A stretch of DNA of 64,000 nt from Mimachlamys varia (GCA_947623455.1 OX392545.1:22989501-23053500), one strand, 5' to 3'; shown: positions 11,497-25,140, counted from the first letter of the stretch. A program made the numbers and translations. The notes: generated by a model from the letters alone, not told the origin.

Positions 11497-12590
11497 CTTA
11501 AAAATTCAATTTCAAGGATGAAAATATTGTTTCGGTTCAGTCTTGTTATATACATAAAACTCACAATCAATACCATGTACATCTACCTGATTTGCAAATG
11601 CTGTTATAAGAAGTATTTATTTTTAATGTACAATACAATACAATATGTTTTATTATAGTGACATGTGCATGCATCAAAGTATAAATCATACATTGTTTTA
11701 TAGTGTTTTTGCACCCGACCCAAAGGGTCTATAAGTCACTTTGATTTGAATTGATTAATCAAGTATAGCTTGTATCAGAAACAGAGTAATCTTCAAGCTA
11801 TATTAATAGTAATACAGCTTATTTTTTTCAGAATAGCACATTTTTCGTGTTTTTCTTGTAAATTCATTAAGCAATTTCCTTAAAAGATCAATATCAGATT
11901 TATCATCCAAAGATAGTTAGATACACCAGTCTTCAGAAAAAATGTAACTTGATACTTACAACAGAAAAAAATTCAGACTTATAACAGTCAAGCAGAATTT
12001 TTTTATAAATGATGAAACTAGTGTTGGGTGATTATATAGTTCCAATATAATCTCTCTTATACATTTAGTCTTCAACTTCTCTTTAACTCTGAAGTGATGT
12101 AGCTTTCAGTATTAAAAAACAGATCCAATTGAGGCTGTTTATTCATTAAAATATTGATTTAATAGAAAGGTTGACTTTCTGTGATTTGTACATTCTCCCA
12201 ATGGGTGCCCCTGGATCTATTCAATTATACACATGTAACTAATTTTCGGTGTCTGTCTATAATTGCGCACCCTTCACTTGCATGCTCTCAGAGTATATTT
12301 TTTGTGGTTGGCACACTGTGTTATTCAAGTTAACGTCTCTGACTTGTCAGAGAGTAGCTCCCATTACTGGGGAAGGTTGTACGGTGATCTAACCGATTCA
12401 CAGAAACGTCTGGCCGACTCACCGACATGTAGAGTATCGCTGGAATGTAGCTAGTATTTGTACGATGACTGTTATTACTGACGCTAACTTTGTCTCTGTG
12501 TGATTATCACAATAAACTGGCACCACGTTGAAGACGCTAAATACTATCTTTTACGGCAGCCGTAATCAATGCTGTTAGACATAAAGACTG

Positions 12591-12745
12591 AAGGGTTTTC
12601 CCTGGGACCCTCAAATTGAATCAATTTAGGAGTCCTGGGACTCCAATAACATATAATATATATAGTAAAACTTCATCAATTTTGGGAGTCCTTTGACAAT
12701 TTTAGGAGTCAAGATGCAGGTTTTTGTGCATCAGGGAAAACCCTG
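12591..12745 (+). mobile_element. ~155-bp MITE with CAGGGTTTTCCCTG ends, copy 1
   Basis: The ends AGGGTTTTCCCTG and CAGGGAAAACCCT are inverted copies. A second copy in the opposite orientation lies at 33771-33924 and shares interior phrases such as AATTTTGGGAGTCCTTTGAC on one strand. Confidence 0.7.
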
Positions 12746-15021
12746 ATAGACTGACAACTGTGATACACTTTATGTTTTACTCAGCATATATATATATATA
12801 TAACAGGGATTTAGATGGACAAGAATTTTGATGCATGTGCCTCAAACATCTTTCTTGTAACTTTCATTAATTGGGTCTGTAAGAAACATTCATACAATAA
12901 ACATCATATGCTACACTTCAAAATCTGTTTTCTTAATTTACGTGTAGTCATCAGTGTGCTGGGGTCCACCGCAGGTAGATTTGCCAATAAAAACTTAATT
13001 ATTGCAAATTTATATTCAGGAGTATAACCCAGTATTGAACCTGGTGAGCTAGATCTAAACATTTATTTAGGGTAAGTGAAAATATATTATTAATGTTAAA
13101 GAGTTTTGATAAAAAATATATGTAATAGGCCAGCCTTGTGTGATTCTCAATGATTTGTTTACTGGCTAGGACTTTCAAATGAAATTGCACATTCACCTTT
13201 TCACAAAAACAATGATTGTTCTTGGAGACAAACGTATTAACCTGAGAGAGATTTTGATATTTATGTATGCGTCTCAGGCGCAGATGCAGGATTTTTCGAA
13301 AGGTCAGGGGGTCCAGCTGACGTTTTTTCAATGATGCAATTGTAAAAACTTTCATTTGCAAGGCAATGAAAATTGTCGTCCTCCAAAAAATGTGGCCTAG
13401 ATCTGCTAACTGTGTGTCTCACAAAACTGTTGACAGTTACTATCATAACTTTGTCTTGGTGAGGAGCAGAACAATTTCTACTCAGATTTTGATCTTAGGC
13501 ATCCCCGAACTCTCTAAGAATTCTGATTAGAAGCACTAACAAAGGCAGTCACAGTTGTAGACAGTGATGTCGCTGGTGAACACATTTTTGTACCTCCCTC
13601 CTAACAAACCGTTACAAACACAAGATGTTCAGACATGCTAGCACACATGTCCTTTAGCATTATAAGGCTCCGAAATACAGTATTTGTAAGCTTGATAGGC
13701 CAAACTTGATAATGTCTGTTTAATGTACCAGGCTGTTGAGTTAGGTTTTAAAGTTACGATTGATATTTCATTGAGATTTCAATTTAGTTTTGATTCAAAA
13801 TTCTGAGAGGAAACTACCCATAAGCAGTAATAAAAAAGGCCTAGATATAGCTAGTGTACTGGAATTAGTTTTTAGAGTTGGCAGGTATAACACTTACAGA
13901 AAACAACCATACACATTGAGTTGGCCTAACTTACAGAATCTGTTTTTGTTATTGCTTTCCGAAGGATACATCAAAGGATTTTGTGTAAGCTCCTTGAGTA
14001 AGAGTAAAATGGAAGACGAAGCTAATTTGTCACTAGATGTTACAGGGTAATGCTTTACAGCGATGAAGATGCAAAAACCATCAGTGGAATAAAAAATTCA
14101 AACATCTGGTCCCAATCTTCTGGACAAAAAATGACATCACTTAGGGTCTGACTTATTAGTGAAGGAGTGTTGTAAATGTGAAGTGAAAGCCATGCAAACA
14201 AAATATTTGGTCAGGAGGAAAACCTGGACTGCATTCATGAGATCATAAATCTTAGTAATGGCCATTATGAGTTCATAAGAAAAAAATGTTTGTTGTTAAA
14301 TTGTAATTACTGCCAAGGTGACGTAATGATGTTTTAGAAAAATTGGCCAGTTAAATGTCATGCAGTACGTAATACACTATTATCTATGACATATTTTTCA
14401 AAAAATTAATATATAGTTTTCTTTTGATTTAATTGATATTGTGATCATGTCAAGATTGTAGAGTTTGTTAATCCATAATTAGTCATTGAAAAAATTTTCT
14501 CGAGGGACAAATGGCATATTCAACAAATTAACATACAAATGTATAATCATTGGTGTAATATTGAACACACATACATGTACCAAAATTTGAAAAAATTAAG
14601 ATCAAACATCAAAGGTCATATAATACATGCACATAATATGTAATCTAAAATATTTTGAAAATTCAATCTAAAATCTATCAAGTATTCAGATCTAACTTTT
14701 TAAAGAATTTAAAACATTTCATCTTTTTCTCAAATCTCCTAAAATTTTAACTGGCAGATAAAAAATTGAACAGCTTTTCTGAAATATGATAGACGTTTAC
14801 AGCATAAATGTTTTCGTACAGGAAATGGGTCTGTGGACAGGACTATCCACATACTGTGATAACAAAAACTCCCAACGTGTAAAAGGTTGGGCTATAATAT
14901 CATCATGTTAGATGCATACCACACGTGTAGTGTAGTGCAGTCAGTGATTCAAGCCGTATTTGTTGACAGATGGCAACAGTATGGAGCATAGTCTGATAGC
15001 CTGTACCCGCCAGGGGGCGTG

Positions 15022-15697
15022 CTCTAAAGTATGGCCTGGAATAGGTCATGTCATCTAAAGTATGGGCTTGAATAGGTCATGTCATCTAAAGTATGGGCTG
15101 GAATTAGGTCGTATCATCTAAATTATGGGCTGGAATTAGGTCGTATCATCTAAAGTATGGGATGGAATAGGTTGTGTCATCTAAAGTATGGGTTGGAATA
15201 GGTTGTGTCATCTAAAGTATGGGCTGGAATAGGTTGTGTCATCTAAAGTATGGGCTGGAATAGGTAATGTCATCTAAAGTATGGGCTGGAATAGGTTGTG
15301 TCATCTAAAGTATGGGCTGGAATAGGTCGTGTCATCTAAAGTATGGGCTGGAATAGGTCGTGTAATCTAAAGTACGGGCTGGAATAGGTCATGTCATCTA
15401 AAGTATAGGCTGGAATAGGTCGTGTCATCTAAAGTATGGGCTGGAATAGGTCATGTCATCTAAAGTATGAGCTGGAATAGGTTGTGTCATTTAAAGTATG
15501 GGCTGGAATAGGTCGTGTAATCTAAAGTATGGGCGGGAATAGGTCATGTCATCTAAAGTATGAGCTGGAATAGGTCGTGTCATCTAAAGTATGAGCTGGA
15601 ATAGGTCGTGGCATCTAAAGTATGAGCTGGAATAGGTCATGTCATCTAAAGTACGGGCTGGAATAGATCATGTCATCTAAAGTACGGGCTGGAATAG
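15022..15697. repeat. 31-bp minisatellite, about 22 units
   Basis: The unit is close to CTAAAGTATGGGCTGG followed by AATAGGTCGTGTCAT. Units differ by point changes, for instance GTCGTG against GTTGTG or GTCATG. The array has no flanking inverted repeats and no coding potential. Confidence 0.9.
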
Positions 15698-16059
15698 GCT
15701 GTAACATTTTATCTGAAGAGTTATTGCCAGACTTAAGAAAATTACTTGAAAAATATTCTTCACTGTGTTAAAAGATCCAATGAGATGATTAAATTTTGGT
15801 CAAGCCCAGTTCAGAATCTGCAACCAAGTAATGATAAATACCATTTAAACTAGGTCCATATAAACCTTATCTGATCCCTACGAAGACAGGACAAGACAAT
15901 TTGAGACCATAACCATGGTGATGGACCTTTTTTACCAATATGCCTTCTCCTTCAAAGCCTCTAGACAGAGGTAACTAAAAAGTGTTGAAGATGATTTGTG
16001 AAAAGCATGTGTAATGTACCCAGCATCACTCAGACACAAGTAAGCTGTAAACACTCCAC

Positions 16060-16100
16060 CATCTTCGCTAGGTGATCGTAACCCCTGGATATCGAGGATG
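16060..16100. mobile_element. 41-bp miniature insertion made of two fused element ends, with 9-bp duplication
   Basis: The insertion begins CATCTTCGCTA and ends CTGGATATCGAGGATG. These are the two termini of the larger element at 22388-22930 joined with almost nothing between. It is flanked on both sides by the identical 9-mer ACACTCCAC (16051-16059 and 16101-16109), a target-site duplication typical in length of Mutator-like elements. Confidence 0.75.
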
Positions 16101-18470
16101 ACACTCCACCAGCACTCAGATAGCTTACAAAGTGATCAAAACTTCACCCAGATTATTGAAATAAGATTTAAAGATGCTTTCTTCATCAATTTAAATTTTC
16201 ATTAATGCCTCCATAAGAGTGATTAAAACAATTATGTTTGTAATTTTCTTCACCATGAATATTTTGAAAAGTATGGAATTTGTTTGTTCTGAGTTTTACA
16301 GCTGAAAATTTGCCTTATTTTTGTGAAATTACCAAGAAATGAGGAATTTACTCCCTAATTTAAATAAAAACAACGCTATATTTTTCGATTCAACACAAAG
16401 AAACAAGATATGAGAGATGTCATTGGCTTATTTTTATCCAAGTGAGGGGGGTTTCCAACTGTTAAATATGTCTACCTATAATACCTATATATTTTCGGGT
16501 TCCCTATTATATATTTGTGATTTTTGTCTTTTTCATACAGGGGAAATTAGTGAAATAAAAATTGACTTGCTCCACAATGTATTTGACATTTTTGTTCATA
16601 TTTTGGTCCTAAGCTGTATTTATTACCTTAGGTTATTTGAAGTTGGGGAGGGGGGGGGGGGAGATGTGTTGTTGTTATAAAAAAATACATGGCATGAAAT
16701 CCTTATTATCACTTGCTCTGATGCTTTTTGCTTATAAAAATCTATTTGACTGTCAACCATCATGAACTTGGAATAGACGTTTCCAATTAAAGAAAATATG
16801 CCAGAAGTGGTTAATAAATCACTAATATCTCTATAAAAACGGTGTACTTACAGTGGATATTAGGGTTTATAAATCCTACAGAGTACATGAGAAATAGTTA
16901 GCATTGCTTTGACCTTTGATCTCCTGGGCTTGTAAGAAGGAAATTTCTCAGCATTAATGATACCTTGCCTGCCTCTAATTGACCAAGTGGTAGGAAAGAT
17001 CAGAGTAATTTTACAAGTAGATGTATCAAAAACAGCTAGAGCTGTTCTAAATGACTTGTCAGCTTCCGTTTGAGATTGATAATATACTTAATGAAAAAAA
17101 CAACCTTTTGATGGTATATAAAATGCATATTTAAATGAGAAAGAATTAATAACACTATAGTAGTTGGTGACTGACCTATTTACGTATAATAGATCTAGAT
17201 TATGAATAAAAATCATGTCGAGAAAAACAAGAATTGTTTTCATAATTTCAAGTTGAATAATCTTCCATGTTTTTAACATTTATGATGTCTAGTTCTGTTA
17301 ATGTTTTTACAAAGTGTATTAATAATAGGAATGAATAGGGGATGCTGGCTTCCTGTGAAAGCCTTTAATTAATATCACACACCATTTATAGCGGGCACGT
17401 ATCACTTTACATTGTATGGTATTTAAGGAATGACCCTCAGACTGGTAACACGAGCCAAGTTTATATTTCAAGTGGCTGCTCAAGACTTGTGAATGGTTTT
17501 TGTTGCATGTACATTGTACATATGAATTTTGCAAATTATATATATATATGATACCTACAGCAGAATATCTTTTTATTTCAAGTGAGTGCCCTGAGATTTG
17601 TAAATAGTTTTTGTTGCAAGTACAATTCGAACATTGTAGATTTCATTTTTTCAAATATCTATATAATACCACATTACCTACACCAAAATTTATGATTTTT
17701 TTATTTCAATAAATTTTTTTTTTTTGCTTAATTTTTGTTTTTAATAAGTAAATTTTCTTCTTTGTATATTACTATTTCATGTTGAAATAATTAAGACAGA
17801 TTGAGAAAAAAACAATCCTGACAACTATTATTTGTAGAGTTTTGGAATATAACTGGCTTGGATGTTGATATATTTCTATGTTTTTAAGCCATCTGGTGTG
17901 TGTTGGGGAGGCTGGTGTCAGACTCGCATGTTTCTCTGTTGGCATCTATGGTCTGTGCCAGCTCACTATCAATCTGTATACACCAGGTGTACAGCTACTA
18001 CATGTATTTATACTGACATACTTATGTCACATAGCCCTTGATTTTTGTTTTGACATGTAGGGATCGCATTGTCGGTGCATGTCTCTGGTCAATGTCATTT
18101 TCAGTTAATTGGTGTCGCCAGGCGTGGTTTTTAAGCGTTGTCCAAAAACGTTTGCAGTGCTTTAACTTTCCCTTCGGCCTACAAACTCAAACTTAATACA
18201 GTATTTCCTAACGGAAAGCCCTTGCTTGGGATTGGAGAAAGATGAAGGTCACTGTTACTATTTATAGAACTGATCTGAAATAAGGTTTCCATGCAATTAT
18301 TTAGTTTCCTTTCGGCTTATCAAACTCAAATTTCATACAGTGCTTTTTAAAATTGAACGCCCTTGTTAAAGTCATTGTTTTTCAGGTCTGAAGGTCAAAG
18401 ATCAAGGTCGCTGTTACTAAAATTAGAACTGAAGTTCAAAAATAGGTTTCTGTAAAATAACTTGAGTTCC

Positions 18471-18750
18471 TTTGGGGGCTGCGGTGGCCGAGTGGTTAAA
18501 GTGTCCCGACATTCTACCACTAACCCTCCACCTTTGGGTTGCGAGTTCGAAACCCATTTGGGGCAGTTGTCAGGTACTGACCGTAGGTCGGTGCTTTTTT
18601 CTCCGGTACTCTGGCTTTCCCACACCTCCAAAACCTGGCATGTCCTTCAATGACCCTGGCTGTTAATAGGACGTCAAACAAAATTAGCCAAAAACCCTTT
18701 TGGCTACTATGATACTTGTTTATTAATGAAAAGATTTTAATAAAGAAGTG
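18471..18750 (+). mobile_element. tRNA-Leu-like SINE, family B
   Basis: The head reads GCTGCGGTGGCCGAGTGGTT (A box) with a B-box-like GCGAGTTCGAAACCC. A conserved body and the tail phrase GGACGTCAAACAAAATTAGCC follow. The same head has been amplified as a tandem array at 41444-42063. Confidence 0.75.
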
Positions 18751-20232
18751 TTCTTTCTTTATTGTTATAATCTGTGTACTGTTGGCCCTACAGGCGACAC
18801 ACTCACTCTCGTGGAATTCTTGTTGTTTAAATAGTTAACAAATCATCATCAATGAAAAATCGTAACTTAATCAACATGCAAACCTGAGATTTTCATCAGA
18901 ATTAAATTTGATAATTTTCTGAAAAAGCATTCATTTAGTCAACTAAATTAAGTGTCTTGAACTGATGTACATCAAAACATGTGTATACAGTCAGATCAAG
19001 GCTTCTACTTGACTTCTAATGTCAATAAAAAAAAGTTGTAAAATGTTTTAAATTGTTTATTTCTCTGAGAGTAATTTTGAGTAATATACATACATGTAAA
19101 TATTAACAATTAAGTACTTATATCTCTATACATAAAGCAGTGAAGTATTTCTGTTGTTTAAGACAGCATGCTGTTAAGATGTTTTCAAGAAAAAAATTGT
19201 TTTTGAGATGGACCACCAGAGGAAAACATTAAGAATCTTGAGACAGAAATTAATTAGTTTTCAAGAATAAAAACGAAAAACTTAATCTTAGATTTAGTTA
19301 GGAATTTTACAATTATTCAATGAGCAGACACGATGATGAACATTAAATCAATGCAGTGCTGTTTATCCAGAATGGTATATATTTCTCCAAATATTTGATG
19401 TGGAGGAATGTATGGTAAATCTAGTGTGTTATCCCTGTGTGGTTAGACTCCCAGGGTCTGTAAAGTATGATTGGTTCTGTATCTTACAACAAAGAAAATA
19501 GTTCTGGAGTCCATCATATATAAAACAATTACTCGGCTGCCCTGGCAGGTCGAACATCTGTGGTTGGACTCCGTAACATAGCAGAGGAATGTCTGTTTTC
19601 ATGTTGTCTTGTCAGCTTATGAAATATGAAAAAAAATATAGGAATCTAAAATAAAAATAATAAAAAAATTTTGTTTTAAGATGCTGAATAATTTGATACC
19701 CTGCTTATCCATTGGAATCCAATTTTGCATTCTTTTCATATTTAATATAAATAATCAACATAGCTGAAGCTTAATAGAGAATATAAAGGAAGAAGGAGAG
19801 TGTAGAAAGATGAAAGATGTTTATTATAACTAAGCCATGACCAAAGGCCCTGGAACGTGCTGCAATCTGTACCAGACCTTCTCCAGAAAACAATTGTTTT
19901 GTTCAGTGTGTGTGGCTTATATTGTAGTTTGTACCTGAGAAGAAGGTTATTAAAAATGTATATATCTGTTACAAGGGCTATATACACATCAGGAACTCCA
20001 CCTTAATTTATACACTGTATACAAAGTACACCGATTTTATTGGTTTTAAAACTTAATTATAATATAATGATAATTATTTTCAATATGATTCATTAGTTTG
20101 GAAAAATGTAGTATTAAAATACAATAAAAGTATAATAAAGTACAAACTATGGAGTTTGGTAGTTATTTAATGAGCTATGACTGTTTGTACCTGAGAAGTT
20201 GGATACTCTATTTACTGGTTTTAAAACTTACC

Positions 20233-20617
20233 TTAAAGGCCCAATATACGTAACTTTCAGCAAAACATAAAGCGAAAATCAAGCTTAATAACTTTTTATA
20301 TTTATTAATATTAAGTGATATCAGCAATATTCAAGATGAATTCTTATGCGGTAACTGGTACAGCAGCAGTTGAAACTCGGTATTTGTAAACACGTGTCCA
20401 TTTTGAACAGTCTTCTACCTTCGGCTTGTTGTTGAAGTGGGCCACACCTGAATTATTTTCAATTCTTTGGAATTTTTCTGTCAAGGGTTTCTTGTTAGTT
20501 ACCACTCAGGTTTACTTCGTTTTAGACTTATTTTTGCATGGTAAATAATTGGATTTTTTTTCATAATTTTTCAGAATCCCGAAAAATTTCCTGAAGTTAC
20601 GTATATTGGGCCTTTAA
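20233..20617. mobile_element. 385-bp MITE flanked by TTAA
   Basis: The termini are TTAAAGGCCCAATATACG and its exact complement CGTATATTGGGCCTTTAA, continuing with TAACTT / AAGTTA just inside. The TTAA on each side could be a target duplication of the piggyBac type. The interior has no gene. Confidence 0.75.
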
Positions 20618-21184
20618 TAAAAAAAATAACAAATGTTTCATAAAATATTTTCAATATGATTCATAACCCGTAGTTTGGAAATAAGTAGTATGAAAATTTT
20701 ATAAAGTACAAGTGTTAGTTACTTTATACACAAACTATGAATCTTGGCAACGTCATTTAATGAGCAACATGTATGACTGTTGGTCTTAAAATGTTTCAAC
20801 ACTAGTACAGGGTTTGATTGCGCTGGGTATTTTGTAAATGGGGTCCTTTCCTAAATAAATGGGGTCCCTCTACATCGTTTTAATGTGAATTCTGAAAATT
20901 AATGGGGTCCTTTTCAGTTTCTATTGTTGAAAAAGATGTAAGGATGGCTTCAAAGCAAACAATGCTAGTACTTTTAATATACATGTACATTGTGTTTAAA
21001 GTTGAACTTTATATTTACATATCAGTCTTTAAAAGCTTTTGTGATCTTGATAGTTTAAAAAAAAATCTTTAGATTTTGTCTGTATAATGTTCAAAACTTC
21101 TAATCTTGAATGAGTTTAAAAAGGGCTTATTTATGAGCATCAACAATTAATTAGTTGCTCCTTTTTGAGCATTTGAGTTATCAT

Positions 21185-21405
21185 TGGTGGTTGGGTGGTA
21201 CAGTGGATAGCACAATTGCCTTCTAACAAGGCGGACAGGGTTCGATTCCCTGACCAGACGTGAAAAGGTATGGGGTCATCTGCCCGACCATGTGGGTTTT
21301 CTCTGGGTAATCCGGTTTCCTCCCACAATAAGACCCCTCAATCAAGAGTGATTAATACCTATAAGTTGGATAGCTTGTTTCAAAATAATTGTAAAATAAT
21401 ACAGT
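21185..21405 (+). mobile_element. tRNA-derived SINE, family A, copy 2
   Basis: The head has B box GGTTCGATTCC, then GTGAAAAGGTATGGGGTCAT and ACAATAAGACCCC, and it ends with TTGTAAAATAAT. It matches the copies at 2115 and 50953. Confidence 0.75.
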
Positions 21406-22387
21406 TTATATTTTTTATCATTGGTACAGTTTTCTGGCATGGGCTTGAGCAAGTCTAATGTACCTGTATGACATGATGTATACCTGTGACTCACTGAGGC
21501 TCCCAGCCTGTTTGTGTAATAGTACAAACATCTTAGTGAGATTTTCCCAGGGAGATAGTTTTTACCTCCTGATCTCACCCAATTGATTTCCAACCTGTTG
21601 TGATTAATGACCTGTATCTTCTGTGTAATCTGTGTACTGACATTCTAGGACAATAGTGAATTGTATTATTGGATGTTTAAAAGATAAGAATGTTTAGGAA
21701 AGTGATTTGAATTTTGAATAATTTACAAATGACACATTTCTGCTTCAAAGAATTTGGGCAAAGAAGACAAGAATAATTCTTAAAAATGATAATATACTTT
21801 TATGATAGGCACTGTAGGATGCAAGTGTATAAAGCGTTAATATTGAAATAAAGTTCTACACATACAGTATGTTTATACAGTACATTCCTCTTTATATCAT
21901 GTTGCATTTGTCAGACAAAAACATGATATTAATAGGAATGTGACATTAAGAGAAACATGTTTTTCCACTAAATCTAGTGCATTTCCAATCTCCATAACTA
22001 AAAGCAAGCTGTATATATGAAAATGTTTCAATATATATATAGATAACATTATTACAATTTAAAATCAATTTTAGGTTTATTTTTTATTTTCTATGCAACA
22101 TTTTGTACAAGTTGTATCTGAAATCAATGGAAAAGACATCATTTTCTGGATATTTTATGTGGTTGGTTAAAAAAAACATGACATTAAGAGGGATTCACCT
22201 CAAAATACACGATATTAACCAAATAAAATTACATAGATTATATAGAGAGAAAAATGGTGCTTGGGAAAAACATGATATAAAGAGGAATGTGATATTAACA
22301 GGGGTGATATTAAGTGGAGTCCACTGTATAGAAGTAAATACTAGAATATCTTATAATATTGCTTAAATAGCTACATATACATCTTGT

Positions 22388-22930
22388 CATCTTCGCTAGC
22401 CAAGGGTTACGATCCGCACTCATCTTCACCCTTGGCATATATAGACCACATTTCGTAAATCCCGCGACGAGAATTTTCATTGGATGCAGCTAGGTCTGGC
22501 TGCGTCCAATAAGAGCGCACCTTACATTTGATCACGCGCTGTTCTTATGGGACAGAAAAAAGGTAAACAAACATGGCACAGTGTCGACTGTGTCATGGAT
22601 CTTTACCAGTAAAACAGAGAAGAACAACCTTCAACGACACATTTAGGGTAATTAGGACTCAGTGCGTGGATCGCCGTTTCCTGATGCTGTCTAATTTGAT
22701 CAAGCTTGAATTTTTCACAGATCAACCGAATGAGATGTTCTTCCTTGTTTACATTAATTGCAGAAGCCGTTTTGTTGCACGCATTTTGATTGGTCGGTGA
22801 TTACGTGATTCAAAGGGAAACAATGCACACCGACCGCTAGGTGGCAGACCCGGGAGCTTTCAATTTTGCCATGATATATTCCAGGGGTGTAGATTACATA
22901 GGTGATCGTAACCCCTGGATATCGAGGATG
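22388..22930. mobile_element. 543-bp MULE-like non-autonomous element with 9-bp duplication
   Basis: The left end CATCTTCGCTAGCCAAGG and the right end (complement CATCCTCGATATCCAGGG) continue into a shared GGTTACGATC, giving imperfect ~27-bp terminal inverted repeats. The flanks ACATCTTGT and ACATTTTGT are 9-mers differing at one base, fitting a target-site duplication of the length made by Mutator-like transposases. The element contains the open frame at 22573-22800. Confidence 0.65.
22573..22800 (+). CDS. Short ORF or exon with N-terminal CxxC inside the MULE-like element
   Basis: The 75-codon frame starts MAQCRLCHGSLP and contains a Cys-x2-Cys pair. A possible splice donor (GGTAATT) occurs after about 25 codons, so the real product could be a short first exon rather than the whole frame. 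Its position entirely inside a terminal-inverted-repeat element suggests either a captured host exon or a remnant of an element gene. No confident family assignment is possible. Confidence 0.3.
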   Translation: MAQCRLCHGSLPVKQRRTTFNDTFRVIRTQCVDRRFLMLSNLIKLEFFTDQPNEMFFLVYINCRSRFVARILIGR

Positions 22931-24562
22931 ACATTTTGTATATGTGTAGACAAGAGCAGCCTTTTTTGTACATAGAAGTACAGATAAAAGCTGCTGCTGT
23001 CGACATAATGGAACCAGGGTTAGAATGGCTGTTTAGGCCATGCCAATTTGATTTATTGTTCGTCGGATTTACCGCTCCTGTTTTGGAAAAATAAAATAAA
23101 AGTAAAAGTAAAATATTACCGCCCCAATTTTATCGTCTATGAAAAATGATGAATCTGGATATATTTTACAATGGTTCAAAACTTAGAAAGCGCTATTCCG
23201 GTTCATTTGAATGTTCGAAACGAAGGTAAAAATGGTATTTCAAGCGTTTTTTTAGGCAGCAACACGAGGGAAATGCGCGACGAGGCTTTTTCACTTTTGA
23301 AAAAATCTGGAAATGTGTCAAAAATGACTTTCTTATCGTGTTGGTCACTACATGAACTAGTCACCATAATGTATTATCTTGATCAAAAAAACAAAATACG
23401 GAACTCAAGCAGTCTCACTAAAAGGCGACTTCAAGCGTCAACAGAAAATATCTTTAAAAATCCTTTAAAAAATATTAAGTAGGTGATATCAGAAGAGATG
23501 TTAATACAAATGTACGACTATAATAACACCTTTATATTGAATTTCAAATCGATATTCTTCCCAAGCAATCAACCCAATTTGGCAGACATCAGTCATTTCA
23601 TCAGTCTTGTGTTAATAGAATAGGACACTGTTGATAGTTAAAAAAAACTTGTTTGCTATTGATATTTTGGAATATTTATGTAGGTATTACCATTCGAACT
23701 GGAATTGCGCACATTTAAATCTCGAATGGATTACAGTGTAACACTGGGTTCATGATGCTTTTTCAACCTCGAGATAGACAACAATTGACGGTATATATAT
23801 ATGGGACGTCAGTTTATAAACTGATATTGAACTTCATGTTCTGGATATGATAGTACACAAATAATGCTGGTGTCGATTAATATTACAATTATTATTATTG
23901 TAGCTGAAAGGTTATGTCTGCAAAACACCTAGTGCCATATATCTAGCATTCAGGGTTTGTTTTATAGCGGTACAATATACATATATATATCTAGTCCAAA
24001 GGGTTCTGACTCTCTGACCCGCTAAATATTTGGACGACAGGCGGGTGCGAGAGTCAGAATTCCTACTTAGTTAAAAAGTGGAAATTTTACTGACCCGTGT
24101 CAGGAACAACAACAACAATTTAAATTCGTGTACTGTTTGATGATACATTATATTAATAGTCAAACATGTATTCTGACATTTAGTCTTTTGAAAACTACCG
24201 CTCGCTCGACATTTTAAGGAATTCAAATATTTTGTAAACACAAAATAATTTCGCCCGCTCGCTCCAATTTTGAAATCTCATTTTCCGAAGAACAATAAAT
24301 CAAATTGGTATGGCCTTATGATAATATTTATTCAGGTAAATTGAAGACATTACACATTTAAACTTTGCAGATGGGACATAAATTATCTACATAAGTATAT
24401 CACAGATGTTATTTCAAAGTTATTTATGTCGGAGAACTTGTATTTGGTCAGAGAGTTAAGAAACAGGATTGCATATAGACTTCATTTATTTGGACTTCAT
24501 CAGGTACTAAATTAATTAGGACAGTATGTTTCCTGAGATGACCAATAAAGCCACAATGTGGT

Positions 24563-24646
24563 TTAATTTCACCCCTGAAGACACATTTGAACTCTTTCAA
24601 ATCAAAAGTTGGAATAGTTTATTGTGAAATTTCAGGGGTGAATGAG
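24563..24646 (+). mobile_element. ~85-bp hairpin MITE (ACCCCTGAA family)
   Basis: TTTCACCCCTGAAGACACAT at the left and TTTCAGGGGTGAATGAG at the right form the hairpin ends. The interior matches the copy at 11407. Confidence 0.75.
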
Positions 24647-24698
24647 TATATTCCCTTAAATCTCTAGTTCAGCCTGTTCTGGTCGTTCAGTAACAGTA

Positions 24699-25140
24699 TT
24701 TCTACCACAATACTTTTTTATTCCACTCTCAGACCATTGAATAAACGTGTTGACTGTTGTATATGTTATATATCACTAGCGGTATATGACCTTACAGACT
24801 TTTGATTGGTTGAGAAGTTGAACTTTGACCAGAAATCATATGGTTCAATGTCACTTGCGGATTGCTGATGTCATCACAACTTGGCAGGGATATATACGAG
24901 ATGATGCATTTTCACCCAAATAGTCAGCGGTTCACTCCAGAAAACAACACTGCATGCGACTTGACATTATTGTGGTAGAAACAGGTCACACGACACATGA
25001 TTATTGGATATGGAATTTATTTCACTCTTGTTAATTATTTGTAGTTAAAAAAGACTAAAGCTTGTGTCTTTTGTAACTTTTAAAAAATAATTAACGAGAG
25101 CGAAATAAATTCCATATCCAACAACCACTCGTTTTGTGAT
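24699..25140. mobile_element. Composite TIR element, copy 2
   Basis: It has the same two-unit structure as 3549-3992, with TTTCTACCACAATA and TATTGTGGTAGAAA bounding the first unit (24699-24981). The second unit ends within CATATCCAACAACCACTCG. Confidence 0.65.

Noticed and set aside
13261..13446. Short minus frames near 13.0-13.45 kb as gene remnants
   Set aside because: Overlapping frames without recognisable family motifs; likely old repeat sequence, but the family could not be named.
15022..15697. CRISPR-like array
   Set aside because: Units are contiguous without unique spacers, and the context is a eukaryotic nuclear genome; it is a minisatellite. The same applies to the other arrays.
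23171..23482. 103-codon frame MVQNLESAIPVHLN as a gene
   Set aside because: No motif, no splice context and low-complexity Lys/Asn-rich end; not supportable from sequence alone.
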